This document shows, in pieces, positions 36,208 through 48,200 of a stretch of DNA of 64,000 nucleotides. Where the stretch lies: positions 13,264,875 through 13,328,874 of the forward strand of contig OZ234495.1 in NCBI GenBank assembly GCA_965153455.1, given 5' to 3'. This DNA comes from Sphagnum compactum (Eukaryota > Bryophyta > Sphagnopsida > Sphagnales). The notes under the pieces are model-generated. The model was not told the DNA's origin. It saw only the letters and a program-made list of their open reading frames with translations, and did not search any database. A program made the position numbers and the translations under genes. Each line of letters starts with the position of its first letter. The first letter of the stretch is position 1.

Positions 36208-36680
36208 ACATTAAATCCTCAGAACATTGTAGATTTACAAAGAAAAATGTAGTGTTATTTATTTGGCCCAAAACTGGGCAAATAACTCATACTAGCAAAC
36301 TATTCATCATTGCCCACCGAACATTAAATCTTTAGAAAATTGTAGATTTACAAAGAAAAATGTAGCGTTATGTATTTGGCCCAAAACTAGCAAACTATTC
36401 ATCATCACCCACCAAACATTAAATCTTTAGAAAATTGTAGATTTACAAAGAAAAATGTATTGTTACGTATTTTGGCCCAAAACTATTCATCATCCACCAA
36501 ACATTAAAGCTTTAAAAAATTGTAGATTTACAAAGAAAAATGTGTTGTTATGTATTTGGCCCAAAACTATTCATCATCCACCAAACATTAAAGCTTTAAA
36601 AAATTGTAGATTTACAAAGAAAAATGTGTTGTTATGTATTTGGCCCAAAACTAGCAAATTGTTCATCATTGCCCACCAAT
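36208..36680. repeat. Five tandem copies of an 85-113-base unit
   Basis: Units start with ACATTAAATCTTTAGAAAAT at about 36208, 36321, 36416, 36501 and 36595, followed by TGTAGATTTACAAAGAAAAA, then GTATTTGGCCCAAAACTA and TTCATCAT[TGCC/C]CACCAA. Length differences come from loss of an AGCAAACTA-type segment. The array lies just inside the left end of the Harbinger element. Confidence 0.8.
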
Positions 36681-37184
36681 CTTCTACCTACCATCGTTGG
36701 GTCAATGCCTACCCGCCTTTGTTCTCCATAGCGCTCATGCTAAAGAATAGCAACATTTCAGTAGCACTCAAGAACAATAGGGTTCCACAACACTCATGAA
36801 TAATAACGACATCATGAAACAACAAGCCTCATGGATGAAATCCATGCTCAACAACATTGACAACAACATCACAACAACAAACAAAAGAAGCTCTTGCACA
36901 AGAAAGGGGACCAAGATCGCTTGCAATTCATTTCACCCTGGATAACTACAATGACCAAGGCACTAAAGAGCGTTAGTAGTCTCAATTTTGCAACATTTCT
37001 TCATTCAATTGTTTCCAATGGAAAAAAAAAAAAACAAGAACAAATGTGTTTAAAGACTTTGAATTTTCTAATTCAATGCAAATGTACTTGTCATCCATGA
37101 TAAAAAAGGAAGTCCGTCAAAGACAAGAACATAGGAAAAAAGAAATAAGCAGGTTTAGAAGGATTAATTGAAGTTCAATTTATG

Positions 37185-38359
37185 AAACCATCACAACCTA
37201 ATTGGAAGCATGGGGAAGTATCAACTTTGATCAATGTAAAGTGGGATGAACACATTACATCTTTGGACTAGGTCGACCCTTGAGATTAATTTGTGACGAC
37301 ATGAACAAAATGGAAAAAAATCTTTATGGTGGTGATGAATGCCAATCTTTCTTTGCACATGAAAAACAACCCGGCTTGCAAAGACAAATGGGGATCCATT
37401 TATGGAGAATTCAATAAATTTTTTGATCATATCTCAGAAACAGGTCAAAACAAAGACTATTGGGCTATGAGCCCGTAGGACAAAATTTCACACCATTTGC
37501 CACGGCTTTTCAACAAGATCCACTATGACTCTATGTTAGAATTCATGAGAAAGAAGCTTGTGTTTAATCCTTTACACGCTCGATATCTAATGCAAGATGT
37601 AAACAACATTCACCATCTGAATGGGATTTCTAGACTCACCGTTGACGAACCAATAGATCTCATTGGTAGTGGCATAAGGACAAAACAAGTTTTATGTGGG
37701 TATGAGGAATTGTCAAAAGCTAAGGATAGTTGGGGATTTGAGAAAGAAGTCTCAAGCCTTGATCAAACTACAAGCCCGCAAACCATAGTGTTGTTTCAAC
37801 ATTCACAATCTTTCCAAGAGGTGATGAATGAAACTATGGTAGATCTTAGTAGCATCCTAATGCAGAGTCTAATTCAAGGTGTAGAGTAAACACCACTAAA
37901 GATCCCAATGAAGACCCCTATGCGCACCGAAATCAAGACCTCAAACACTGAACTCAATCAATAAATGAAATCACAATGCAAGAGGTGGAGGAGAAAAGAA
38001 TGTTGGTAATGTTGGTGTAAAATGTGAGTACTTGTTTGCATATAAAATCATGGATGAAGCTATAGAACGAGGAATTCAACAGTAAGTGGATTCTGTTCAA
38101 TAGATGCATGGACAAGCTTGGTTTTGGAAGAGAAAAGATCAAAGCTTCAAGAGGTTATTACGGAAAAATGTTGGACCATTACAAAGGAAGGGACAAGATT
38201 GCCAATGAGACTCAAACGATGAACATGGTATGGGCAACAACAAATCTCATTGATGTTATGAGTTTGATTATCAAAGGTGACAAAAGCAAAAAAAAATTTC
38301 AAATCGTGATTCTAATGATTAGAACCAAGAAGATGGACAATAAAAGATGGGCAAATTGA
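37185..38359 (+). pseudogene. Myb/SANT-like ORF1 of the Harbinger element
   Basis: Expected to be the DNA-binding partner of the transposase. The plus strand reads WKHGEVSTLINVKWDEHI near 37200-37255, then LD.VDP.D, KWKKI, and ACKDKWGSIYGEFNKFFDHI near 37376-37435. GQNKDYWAMSP, HHLPRLFNKIHYDS and EFMRKKLVFNPLHARYLM follow. This is a Myb/SANT-like helical domain with conserved Trp spacing. Beyond 37889 the frame breaks and resumes at 38108 with GREKIKASRGYYGKMLDHYK and ETQTMNMVWATTNL. At least four stops or shifts show that it is not translated whole. Confidence 0.7.
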
Positions 38360-38852
38360 GGTTTCAACATATAGAATACTTGATATAGAATAAACTAACA
38401 ATGCAGATTTAATTGTAAATCAATTTTTCTAGCAGGTTGAAGGTTTAAAATTTACATACCTATTTGATGATCATGTCAAAGACCTATATCTTCCAAGATG
38501 AATGCTCAACTCCTTGCGCATTGCATCATTAAAACCATTTTTGCCCCTTAATTGCAAATGTTTGTTGATATTTAATTGCATCAAACATCCTTTGTGCCAT
38601 GTCCAATTTTGGATTTTGCTACATTTCAACATCAATAACCCACATTAATCTTTCAATTGTAGTTTTAATGTGAGATCATAATAAATTATGTAATAAACAT
38701 TAAGTAGTGAAAACATCTAGCACAAATGAAACATGCAATTTAGTTTTGGTATAGAACTCCCTGAAACTTTTTTTGGAAATGCCCAAAACATTATCCATGA
38801 TGGAATCACCTCATTTGTGCTTCTAGTTATACGACAATTCCAAAATTGTATG

Positions 38853-39524
38853 TTATTTTTCTTCATTAAAAGGAGTCATAATCCAAGTGATTAGTGGATA
38901 GCCTTTGTCACCTAGAATATAAGGTGGAAAACCATGTTGAGAGATTGAATTGTTAGATGCAAATAGACCATGATGTTGTGCAATTTTATAAAGTGCAAAT
39001 TTATGCAAAACTTTCAAATCATTCACACTTCTAAGAAAACTCATAAAAACATCAATTAATTTTTTCTTGCAATCTACTGTGACTTGTGCTACCACATTAT
39101 AGCTGATGTTACCCACTAGACTTGCGATAATAGTAGTCTTTGAGATATGCAAAAGGTTTAACAATAGATATATGAGTGCCATCAATTGCACCTTGCACAT
39201 TTAGAAGACTATACCAAGTTTGGAATTCATCAACAACAAGTTTCATTGCTTTTCTTCAAGGCCAAGAAATAACAAACTTGTATTTAAAAATGAATGCATC
39301 AACAAATTCATGCAAAACTAGAAATATCATAAATTTTCCTATGGCAAAGAGTTCACTATAGGTACGAACTTGGCACCTTGAGCCAATTTATAGATCGAAC
39401 AACACATGTGAATTTCTATAGGTATGGACTTGCAGTAGTGGTGTCTTGCTTCTAAAGAGCAAGTCGTAGGTGATATGCAATGTTGAACAAAGTTGTTTTG
39501 TTCATGCGGAAGTTTTCCAACCAC
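38853..39524 (-). pseudogene. HARBI1-like transposase of the Harbinger element
   Basis: Minus strand, N- to C-terminal. PIEIHMCCSIYKLAQGAKFV (about 39380-39450) is the helical region before the nuclease. Then, in another frame, come VQLMAL (where GAIDGTHI would lie), SYNVVAQVTVDCKKKLIDVF, SLRSVNDLKVLHKFALYK and GFPPYILGDKGYPLITWIMT, ending NEEK at 38853. The GDKGYPL block is the conserved third region. The catalytic C-terminal Glu segment is missing or unreadable. Frames are broken between 39200 and 39339. Confidence 0.72.
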
Positions 39525-39892
39525 CTTTCTTCATCGACTTTTGTTAACAAAAACTTAAAAAACCTAGAAAACTAGTTAATGCTCTTGGGCTTCACTAAGT
39601 GACCCAATTCTTGTGACAAAAAATTTAAAAAAAAGAAAGCAAAAAGCTCATGCAATGCAACGAAGGTAAGAAGAAACCTAGAGTGTTGCTCAACCATTGG
39701 AAGGAAGTTGGGGTTGAAGAGGGGCATTGAGCTTGCAACTCTTGCTGCAGAAAATAGATTTTCCTACAATAGATTAATCAACAAGGCAATGCATATTGTG
39801 GGAAGAACGTAATCTATTTTAGTATCCATGGACAATTCAAGAATAGACAAGATGAACAAACTAAAATAAATAGAAGAAAAAAAAAAGTGATA

Positions 39893-40063
39893 CTTGGGGT
39901 CAGCACGCAAAGCTCATAGGAAAACCCTTAGAGTGCTGCTTGGAGTTAGTATGTAAAGCTCACAGAGGAAAACTTGTAGAACGTTGTTTGGAGTTAATGC
40001 GCAAAGTTCACAAAGAAAAACCTCTAGAGCGCTGAACTTGGAGTCAATGTGCAAAGCTCAAAA
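39893..40063. repeat. About 48-base tandem repeat, four copies
   Basis: The unit CTTGGAGT[C/T]A[A/G]T[G/A]TGCAAAGCTCA is followed by a variable GGAAAACCCTTAGAGTGCTG. It starts near 39893, 39939, 39987 and 40037, just inside the right end of the Harbinger element. Confidence 0.75.
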
Positions 40064-40471
40064 GAGAGAAAAAACCCCATAACACAAAACATAGTGAACT
40101 ATATTGAAAGCACTCTAGAGAGGAAGAAACTATTGAGAGCACCACAAGAAAAGAAAGCTCAAGAATGAAGAGAGGAAAAAAGAATTTGGAGCTTGTAAGA
40201 ATGGGGCAGATGGGAAAAAGGAAGCGGTGGCGAGCAATAATTTTCTTATAAAACAAGCTAGAACTATCATCGACCCTCTATGTGAACTTGAAATGATGTG
40301 TCGATGGTATGTCAAAGGTGCCAAAGATACCTAGCACCTTGTTTGAACTCATTTCTTCTAAGGGCCTATATTAGGGTAATCGACTTTGAGATGTAACTTT
40401 GTGATAGACGTTAGGCTAGTGTTAGGCAGCTAACCCTAGAGAGCCCTAACACTATGTGTGAATATTCTAAA

Positions 40472-41308
40472 TTAGAAATTAACTAATTCATTTTATAAAT
40501 TATCCAACTAACTAATTATTTATAGTAATAATCATCAATATATTATGATTACTGAATTAATTATATTATTAGTTATTATTAACTATTGCTTAATTAATTA
40601 ACTAGATAAAAATATTAATATATAATTTTCATTATATATGAACTATAATGGCTACAAACCTATGATCCTCACCTCTTCCTCTGCTTACAGAAATAGTTTG
40701 CAAGTTGCAACCCAAATGTTACCAGTCATATGTTTACCTCCACAAATCTAGAGGTGGGTGGGCTTGAGATGTAATTACTGGTGAAATGTGGCGTGGTTAA
40801 TCCAAAACCCAAAATCTTACACTCGCTAGCATGCCACCCAAGTGAACCTGAAGTTCTTTCTCAAAACAGACTTTTGGGTATTTCTTAACAGGTAATAAAT
40901 AGCATGTCCAGGAGCTCTCAGTATGTGATCCCAAACAGTAAAAATTGGATGAAAAAAAGTCAAAATATGCCATTTTGACTCAGGACAATGGTTTTGGCTC
41001 GGGCATAATTTGCACAGTTTACTCAGTTTACTGTGGCTGGTAAAAGGCACAGCAAGCAACCGTGAGAAAAGAGTGTAATAAATAGGATCTGACGGGTGAT
41101 GAGTGTTTCTGATTGGCCCATCGTAATGATTGGTCCAGGTGGTTTGCTATTAGTAGTTCCCCACATATTTGATGATGGCCCAGTTTCAGTTTTATAGTTG
41201 GGGTTGAAAAAAAAGTAAATAACTAAATTTTTTTTTTCCGTGGCGGTGGTACGGAATGGGCATCATGGGGAAAAAAAGGAGACAAAATTGGAGCAGATCT
41301 TTTATGCT
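40472..41308. other. AT-rich then mixed intergenic
   Basis: 40480-40650 is AT-rich with TTAATTA words similar to the CACTA interior near 14600. No gene is recognised in the remainder. Confidence 0.3.
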
Positions 41309-41311
41309 TGG

Positions 41312-41408
41312 TAAAAGCCCTTGGCCATGGGCTTTAGCAAGAATTAGGCCCACTCTCCACCTCATGTGGGGCCCTAATTCGGGCAAAGTCCTTTGCCTTG
41401 GGGCTTTA
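41312..41408. repeat. Foldback upstream of the AMP deaminase gene
   Basis: The arms 41312-41351 and 41366-41408 pair: TAAAAGCCCTTGG with CCTTGGGGCTTTA, and GAATTAGGCCCAC with GTGGGGCCCTAATTC. The loop is TCTCCACCTCAT. Compact, GC-richer than its flanks, without coding capacity; probably a short MITE. Confidence 0.65.
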
Positions 41409-41529
41409 TCATATATGGAAAAGGTGTGGCTCATCAAATCACTATGAATTAAAAGAAATGGAGGAAAAAAAAAAAAAAAAAACACTCAAAAATCACAAAA
41501 CATCCAAACCTCGTGAATAGGTTACCAAT

Positions 41530-41790
41530 GATTTTATTTTTTTTGGGAGGTGAATTTTGTGATATAGTGGCAATCATCCATAGGAAGATTTAATCAAATT
41601 TGGCTACAAACTAAACATGAAAATACAAAATTTTAAACATTCTTCTATATCTTTGGATACCCTACCTGAACCAGGTGCAGAAGTCTGGCTATTTTTCTTA
41701 AATATATATATTTTCTAATATGGCTCTTTAAATTTTAGCAGTTTTTATTTTTAATTTCGTTTTTTTGGCTATGTATACATATAGCCAGCA
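41530..41790. repeat. Inverted full copy of the 260-base repeat family
   Basis: The reverse complement of this stretch follows 18710-18970 along its length: TACATAGCCAAAAAAACG, AAATAGCCA, CAGGTAGGGTATCC, ATATAGAAGAATG, TTTGTAGCCAAATTTGATTA, AATCTTCCTATGGATGATTG, then ATATCACAAAAT. It ends about 455 bases before the AMP deaminase start codon. Confidence 0.65.
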
Positions 41791-42245
41791 AAAAGAAAAA
41801 AAAAAAAGAGACTGGACTGAGTACTACTGGTTCCCACTCCGAGTCCCGACCCGTGATTTTCGTCCCCCTTCGCTTCGATCCCCGAAGCCAAAACCCGGTT
41901 AGTTAGCCTTGTGCGGCACCGGGGAAACGTCGTCGTAACGTAGCCGCGATCATCGCCATCGCCGCGGCAAGCTTCGTGCTCCTCAATCAAACCGTGTCGC
42001 GTTGTGCACGGGTTCGTGGTTGCAAAGAAATGCAAGTCCGGTGGAACAACAAGACCGTCGCCAAGTGCGAGTTGCAAATTCGGAGTGTTTCTTTTGGCAA
42101 CGAAGAAGAAGGGAGGGGGAGGATCGGTCAAGCTACACAATGAGGTTTGTGAATTCTTTCTAAAACCTCCTCTCAACTCTGTGAAGATTTTTCTGCGCCG
42201 AATTTGTGCGGTTCCTCGGGGACTTGCTTGTAAAGAGGCAGCGGG

Positions 42246-45200
42246 ATGGAGGCTTCGGCGGAGACCAAGGCGGCGTGGTTCTCACTGGCGCTTGCAGCGC
42301 TGGTCGGGGCTGGTGTGGCTGCGGCCTCGGCGTACGTGTTGCATACCCGCGCGTTGGAGCAAATGATAAACTCTCGGGTAACGGAGGCCGCGGGGGACGC
42401 TAGACTTCGGCGGAGGAAGGGTGGACGAGGAGGCTCCACTTCTGCTGCTGCTCGTCACAGGAAGGCCAACGGGGAGAACGGCGTTGTAGCCGAGATGGGG
42501 CTGTCTTCCAGTGGTGGTGTGGACAATGGGAAGACGGCGAGAGACGACTCGCCGTCGGAGACAGAGAGATGCGGTGATTCGTTTGCGTCCTTGACCACAA
42601 TTCCGCCAGGGCTTCCGCGAGTGCAAACCCGGCGTGATGGTAGGGTTTATTTTTATTCGCCTCCTCCACAATGCACTCCCCTGATTCTTCACACGTTTGC
42701 TTCTTCCTCTGCGATCTCTGTAAGGAATGGTGCCTTTTGTGTTGTATGCAAACCGTGGGAATGGAGTTTTCATCTTCGACGAGTGAATCATCAACGTGGT
42801 GGCAGACTGAAGCTACATTGTGACTCAGGGATTTGCTTCCCTTGAAGCTGAATAACTGCAACTGCTGTGAAGTTGAATGTTTTAGGTCAAAATCATAGAA
42901 GAGCATGCGGTCTTGAAGCTATACTTGAATGTCAACAACAACTTCTGTTTCATCAGTAGATCTGCAATGGAGTGTGTCTGATATGTTATACAATTGGCAA
43001 CAAATCTGCTAAGTTCTGGGCTTTTGTGTGACATCTGCTTCATGGACTGCCCTTGTCTAGGGATTGTCCAAAACAGCAAATCCAAGACTCTGATGGACAA
43101 TAGTCCAGACAAGCCTAAGTTGGTGAGAAGCAAGTTGTTCAATGGAAGAACGTAGGTCCAGTGTGGAGTAGCATTTAGAGCCTAAGTATGGGATTGCATG
43201 TATGAGAATCTGGAACCTGAAGATGGGCTGGAAGTGTGTATATTTTCAGCCATTCTCTGCAGAGTTTGCTAGTTTTATTGTTCTAGAACGTGAATGTCTG
43301 CAGCTTCTGATGAAGCTGGCATTGATGTTTGTTCTAATTACTTTAATTCTTCTTATGATGGTCCTTGATGTTGAGCTGATGCTCTCAACACAAAATCCTT
43401 TGCTGTCTGGATTGTGAACTGAGTTTGTTGCAGGATACTTTTTTGGTGGATAGATTGAGGTTGTATATCTAGTATTTACACTTTGTGGCTATGTAATCAG
43501 GATCAAATCTGTTCTGTGCTGTGCCAGAGAAGTGGTGTGGATCTGTGTTGAACTGTTTGTGTTTGCTGTAGTAGGTTTTAGGTAGGACATACAAAGTGTC
43601 TTTTTTTGTCAAAGGTGCAAACTACTCTTTGCATCGTGTCAGCGTATTTGTGATTGATAATTCTTTAATCATACTATCTATTAGCTAATGACAGTGAAGA
43701 GACAGTGAGCAGATACAGTGTATTTGGAGTAGTTGTGGCTGGTAATAAGATTCCAAAGCTTTGACCTTTGAGGCTTGATTCTGCCTTACAAAGTGTTGAA
43801 TCTTCAACCTGACCAAATTCTTGAAGGCCATTGTGTTGAGCAGATCCTATTGTTTTTTGGTCATTATGTACCCATTAAAAAAAAAGGATTCTTCTATAAT
43901 TGCTGATGCCAATGTAGTTGCAGGTGGTGCACAGCCCAGCAGTTCATCACGACAGCAAGCACCCCAAGTACTGCGGCCTGTGATGCGGCCCACCACACCA
44001 AAGTCACCTGTTTTTGAGGACATGGAAGGTTCAGATGAAGAGGACCATGTACTACAAAATGAAGATGAGCAGAACTACAGCATCAATGAGGAGATGGGCA
44101 TTGATGGGGATGGCAGTGAGAACATGATTATGGATGCTGATGCAATGGTTGGGGATGGGATGGTGAGGCTGGCCTGTGGAAACAATCTTCTTCGGTCAGA
44201 GCCCACCATGCTGAGACAAAGGCTGAAGGTAATGCAGAATTAAGACCTATTTTGGGTTTTCTCCTTTGGGACTGGTTCATGCAGCTGCTCCCTCAGCATT
44301 GCTCTTGTTAGTTCAGCCAAAGCCTATGGAAAACATTTTGCAGGATGAATGTCATTAGATGTGAACTAATGGACAAGGTTGTTGCTTACACAAAGTTGTT
44401 GTGGCACTAATGCAAAGAAGGGTTTTGCTTGTAGGAAGATGAGCCTGTTGTGAAGGTAAAATCACCCACAGCAGCCAAGACTGCTGCTGAGAAAACAGCA
44501 GCTGATTTGAGACGAACACACAGCATACCTGGGGACATCCATGGTATGCATGCACCTGATCCTGTTGCCGCAGATATCCTTCGAAAGGAGCCTGAGCAAG
44601 AAACGTTTGTGAGGCTCTCTGTCACACCCATTGGTACTTGCTCTCTCACCTTTATTCTGTTTGCTTCTCGTCTCCTGAATGTGTTCTCAAGGTCCTGTCC
44701 AAGAAAGAGTCATGCAAGGACTCACTTATAGCATGTATGGATTTCATGATGTTTAGAGGCGCCATCTGCTGAGGAGGAGGAGGTATGCGTTTTGATGCAA
44801 GAATGTTTGGCTCTGCGGGAGAAGTATGTTTTTCGAGAAAAAGTGCATCCATGGTACAAGGAGGAGCTGTCTGATCCCAGCACCCCAAAGCCTGATCCTG
44901 AACCTTTTCAATATCGTCCTGAGCCAGCATCACAGGTATTAAATGTCATTGTCCACTCTGTATCGACTTAGTCACCGGTAGTGTGTTTAAGGGATATGTT
45001 CAGGGTGCAAGAGCCCCCAGCAGCTCCCTCTTTGTAGGCTTCTCTCTCAATTCCTTAGGCTAAGATGCTTGCTTGTCCGGGGACATGCTAAAACATTTTG
45101 AAGCTAACCCTCACAAGCTTGTTGCAGCATGAGTGGGGATGCTGTTTACTTTTTTGATTGGGGAGTGGTTATGTGTGATTTCTGTATTTTCTAATGTCCA

Positions 45201-48200
45201 TACCCTTGGCCCTTATCATCATGCATAGTTTTCAGGACATATAATAGACTAATTCATGGATTAAGGCTTTGTATCTGTGAATTGATATGTAACTTGGCTA
45301 CACATAGCATTGTTATCATCAGGTTAACCTGGTTCTCTTGGTTCTGCCATGCAGCATGTGTATGAAATGGTGGATGGTGTAGTACGTGTCTATGCTGGGG
45401 AAGGACGTATGCTCCCTCACCCTTCTGCCCTTTCTCCGAAGTCTGTGTGAAGTGTTAAGTTTTTATTTTCTCTCTGATGAGGTTCTTGCAAGTATTTTTA
45501 GTTCTGGTGTTCCTTTTGGTTCTGAATGAACTATCACACACATTCAACCTTCCCACCAGGGATTTTTCATTGTCAGTGGAATGATGATGGGACAATTTGC
45601 TGTCTGAAAGGGAGTGGTGCATAGCCTTGCAAGAGGTCTTTTGCTGGGACTCTTGAAGTGCTCCTGCTACATTCCCAGTCTATATCAATTCAATACTGCT
45701 TTGTTTCTCAGAACTTCTATTGCTGTAGGAATATGTGTGAGTATTATTGTTTGTTACTGTCATTATCATTTGCAGTTTGATTGTGGAAATTGACATCTTC
45801 AGGACAGCATCAGAATATACTCTCATGCACCTATGCATGTAGCTTTCCCCTTGATGGTTAGGGATATGCACTCAGAAGTATCTGTTTCTCTGCCATGCTG
45901 TCTTGTTTGTGCAACCAGAGACGGAGGAGCTTTTTCCAGTTTATGATGCCACTACTTTTTTTACTGATATGCACCGTATTCTCCGAATTGTTGCACTTGG
46001 CAATGTGCGCACTCTTTGCCATCATCGCCTTCGGTTGTTGGAGCAGGTAAGACAGCAATGTATGCCATGCCATGTCCTTTTTCCTTTTCTGGCTGGGAGT
46101 TGTTAATTGGTGTCAGTAGTTGACATTGTGGTTTTAAATCTCAGTTCACACTACATGAAAATTCAGTGACCCCTAATCTCTGCCCAGGATAGTTCTAGTT
46201 TTGACCATTGTGCTTATTCAAAGCTCAGTCTAGTTGACACACAATTTTGATTTTTGAAGGGGGCCATTAGAGCAGTCAAATGGGGGGATGAGAGGTCAAG
46301 TGCATTTTTTGTAAGCATTGATTCAGCTGAGTTAAGTGCTCCATCTTACATGATTTGAAAAAATTCAAAAGCATGTTCCCAATTGCTGCTTAAGGTGCTC
46401 TACTTGTGGGGAATGTTTTGCAGAAATTCAGCCTTCATCTGATGCTGAATGCTGACCGTGAGTTTCTGGCACAAAAAAGTGCCCCACATCGAGATTTCTA
46501 CAATGTGAGGAAAGTTGACACCCACGTTCATCATACATCATGCATGAATCAGAAGCATCTCCTGCGTTTTATCAAGTCCAAGCTCCGCAAGGAGCCCGAT
46601 GAGGTGAGAGAAAATGATGTACGCACATTGATCTGTTGACACTAACTCGGGGTTTTGTTCTATGTCTCTTTGAAAGCAGGAACAAAGTTGTATTATAGAA
46701 TTTTCTATACCTGTTGATAGATGCTTGATTGCCTATAATCTTGTAGAAGATTGGATTGACCTTCTGTACAACAATGTGATATTTCAAGTTAAGTAGCTAC
46801 ATTAGCAAATTTCTAGGTGCTCCATAAGGACAAAAAAATAGCATGCTCTCCCTGCTGCCAACTGTGGCTTTTATATGCTGAAATCCATAGGCAGGGCCTA
46901 TGCCTCAGAAGAAGAATAACCCTATTGAAAGATAACCCTACTGACAAACTGCTTTTGCTTCTGTGGCAGGTGGTTATATTTAGGGATGGGAAATACCTCA
47001 CACTTCGGGAGGTCTTTGAGAGTCTAGATTTAACAGGGTAAGCTTTCACTTGCTTGCTCCACATATCATCAACCAATATGCTGTTGAGCATTAGGTTGTT
47101 GTCAGACCTTCGATTATTGCACAAAATGTACATTGGAGAACATAAGCTGTTTATGACCATTATCACCACTGCAGAACATAAGCTGTTCCCAGTAGTGTGG
47201 TTGCTAAAAGCTTGTTAGCAGGCACAATTAGCTCAGCTTTTAATAACCCCCTTGTCTTCTGTAGAAATTTGTGCATATGTCAGCCATGGTCGGCCAACAT
47301 CACTGCACTGATCTTTGTTCAGAGCTGCTTAATATGTTTGCTCCATATGCCATGAGTGTTTGAAAATATTTCTGCTCCTCCTGCTCCTCATGTTTTGAGT
47401 GCCATTTTCCTCAGTGCCTTTCACGCAGAAGTCATTTGGTTCTTTGGCAATTGTCAACAGATATGATCTCAATGTGGATTTGCTGGATGTACATGCTGAC
47501 AAAAACACATTCCATCGCTTTGACAAATTCAATCTCAAGTACAATCCCTGTGGCCAGAGCAGGCTCAGAGAGATTTTCTTGAAGCAAGACAATCTTATCC
47601 AAGGTTAGGCTTACTATACTTTTGGGCCTTGTTTCTTTTGGACTGGTTATCATGTTGAGAGGGTGTGTACTTACTGCCTGACCATTTCCTTCATTGTTGG
47701 CAACAAGTTATGTAGCTCTTCCTTCTGGCTTTGACTTTGTTTCCATTTATTGTTAATGTGGATAGCTTGGTTAGTGTTACATCCACGATGCCCAATTGCT
47801 GGTTGAGCTTGCCAAGTGGGCTGTTTGCAGGGCGTTTTCTTGCTGAGTTGACAAAGCAAGTGTTTGCAGACCTTGCTGCTAGTAAATACCAGGTGATTGC
47901 CCTCTTCTTGGCTTACCATTCTATTCTGGGACATTTTTGTGCCTAACTGCTTTTTTGAGTTTGCTTGGACCTGTTTGTTCTTCATTATAGTCACTTATAT
48001 TCTTCATGATTTGAATATCATGTTCCATGAAGAGCAGGAAAAGTATGTAAAAGTTTGTGAGTATGATATAGGATGCACTTGGTGCAGATGGCAGAGTACA
48101 GGATTTCCATCTATGGGAGAAAGCAGAGTGAGTGGGATCAGTTGGCAAGCTGGATTGTCAACAATGAGTTGTATAGTGAGAATGTTATGTGGCTTATTCA

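Larger units (their letters stand above)
36044..40468. mobile_element. Nearly complete PIF/Harbinger element, decayed
   Basis: A 4,425-base element. The left end AGACCATTCACAGAGAGTGT and the right end (minus strand) AGAATATTCACACATAGTGT are imperfect inverted repeats, flanked by AAA on both sides (36041-36043, 40469-40471). Inside are tandem repeats near the left end, a Myb/SANT-like ORF1 on the plus strand, a convergent HARBI1-like transposase on the minus strand and tandem repeats near the right end. This is the standard PIF/Harbinger two-gene layout. Both genes carry stops and frameshifts. The ends resemble those of the 190-218-base MITEs at 3066 and 17503. Confidence 0.75.

Noticed and set aside
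36208-36680. CRISPR-like spaced repeats
   Set aside because: Units are 85-113 bases with similarity throughout, not short repeats with unique spacers, and the genome is a plant.
36455-36799. 114-codon frame with repeated HHPPNIKALKNCRF units
   Set aside because: It is the translation of the tandem DNA repeat at 36208-36680, not a repeat protein gene.
42282-42906. Minus-strand frames of 168-170 codons opposite AMP deaminase exon 1
   Set aside because: Shadow of the GC-rich first exon; the plus-strand frame continues into conserved enzyme exons.
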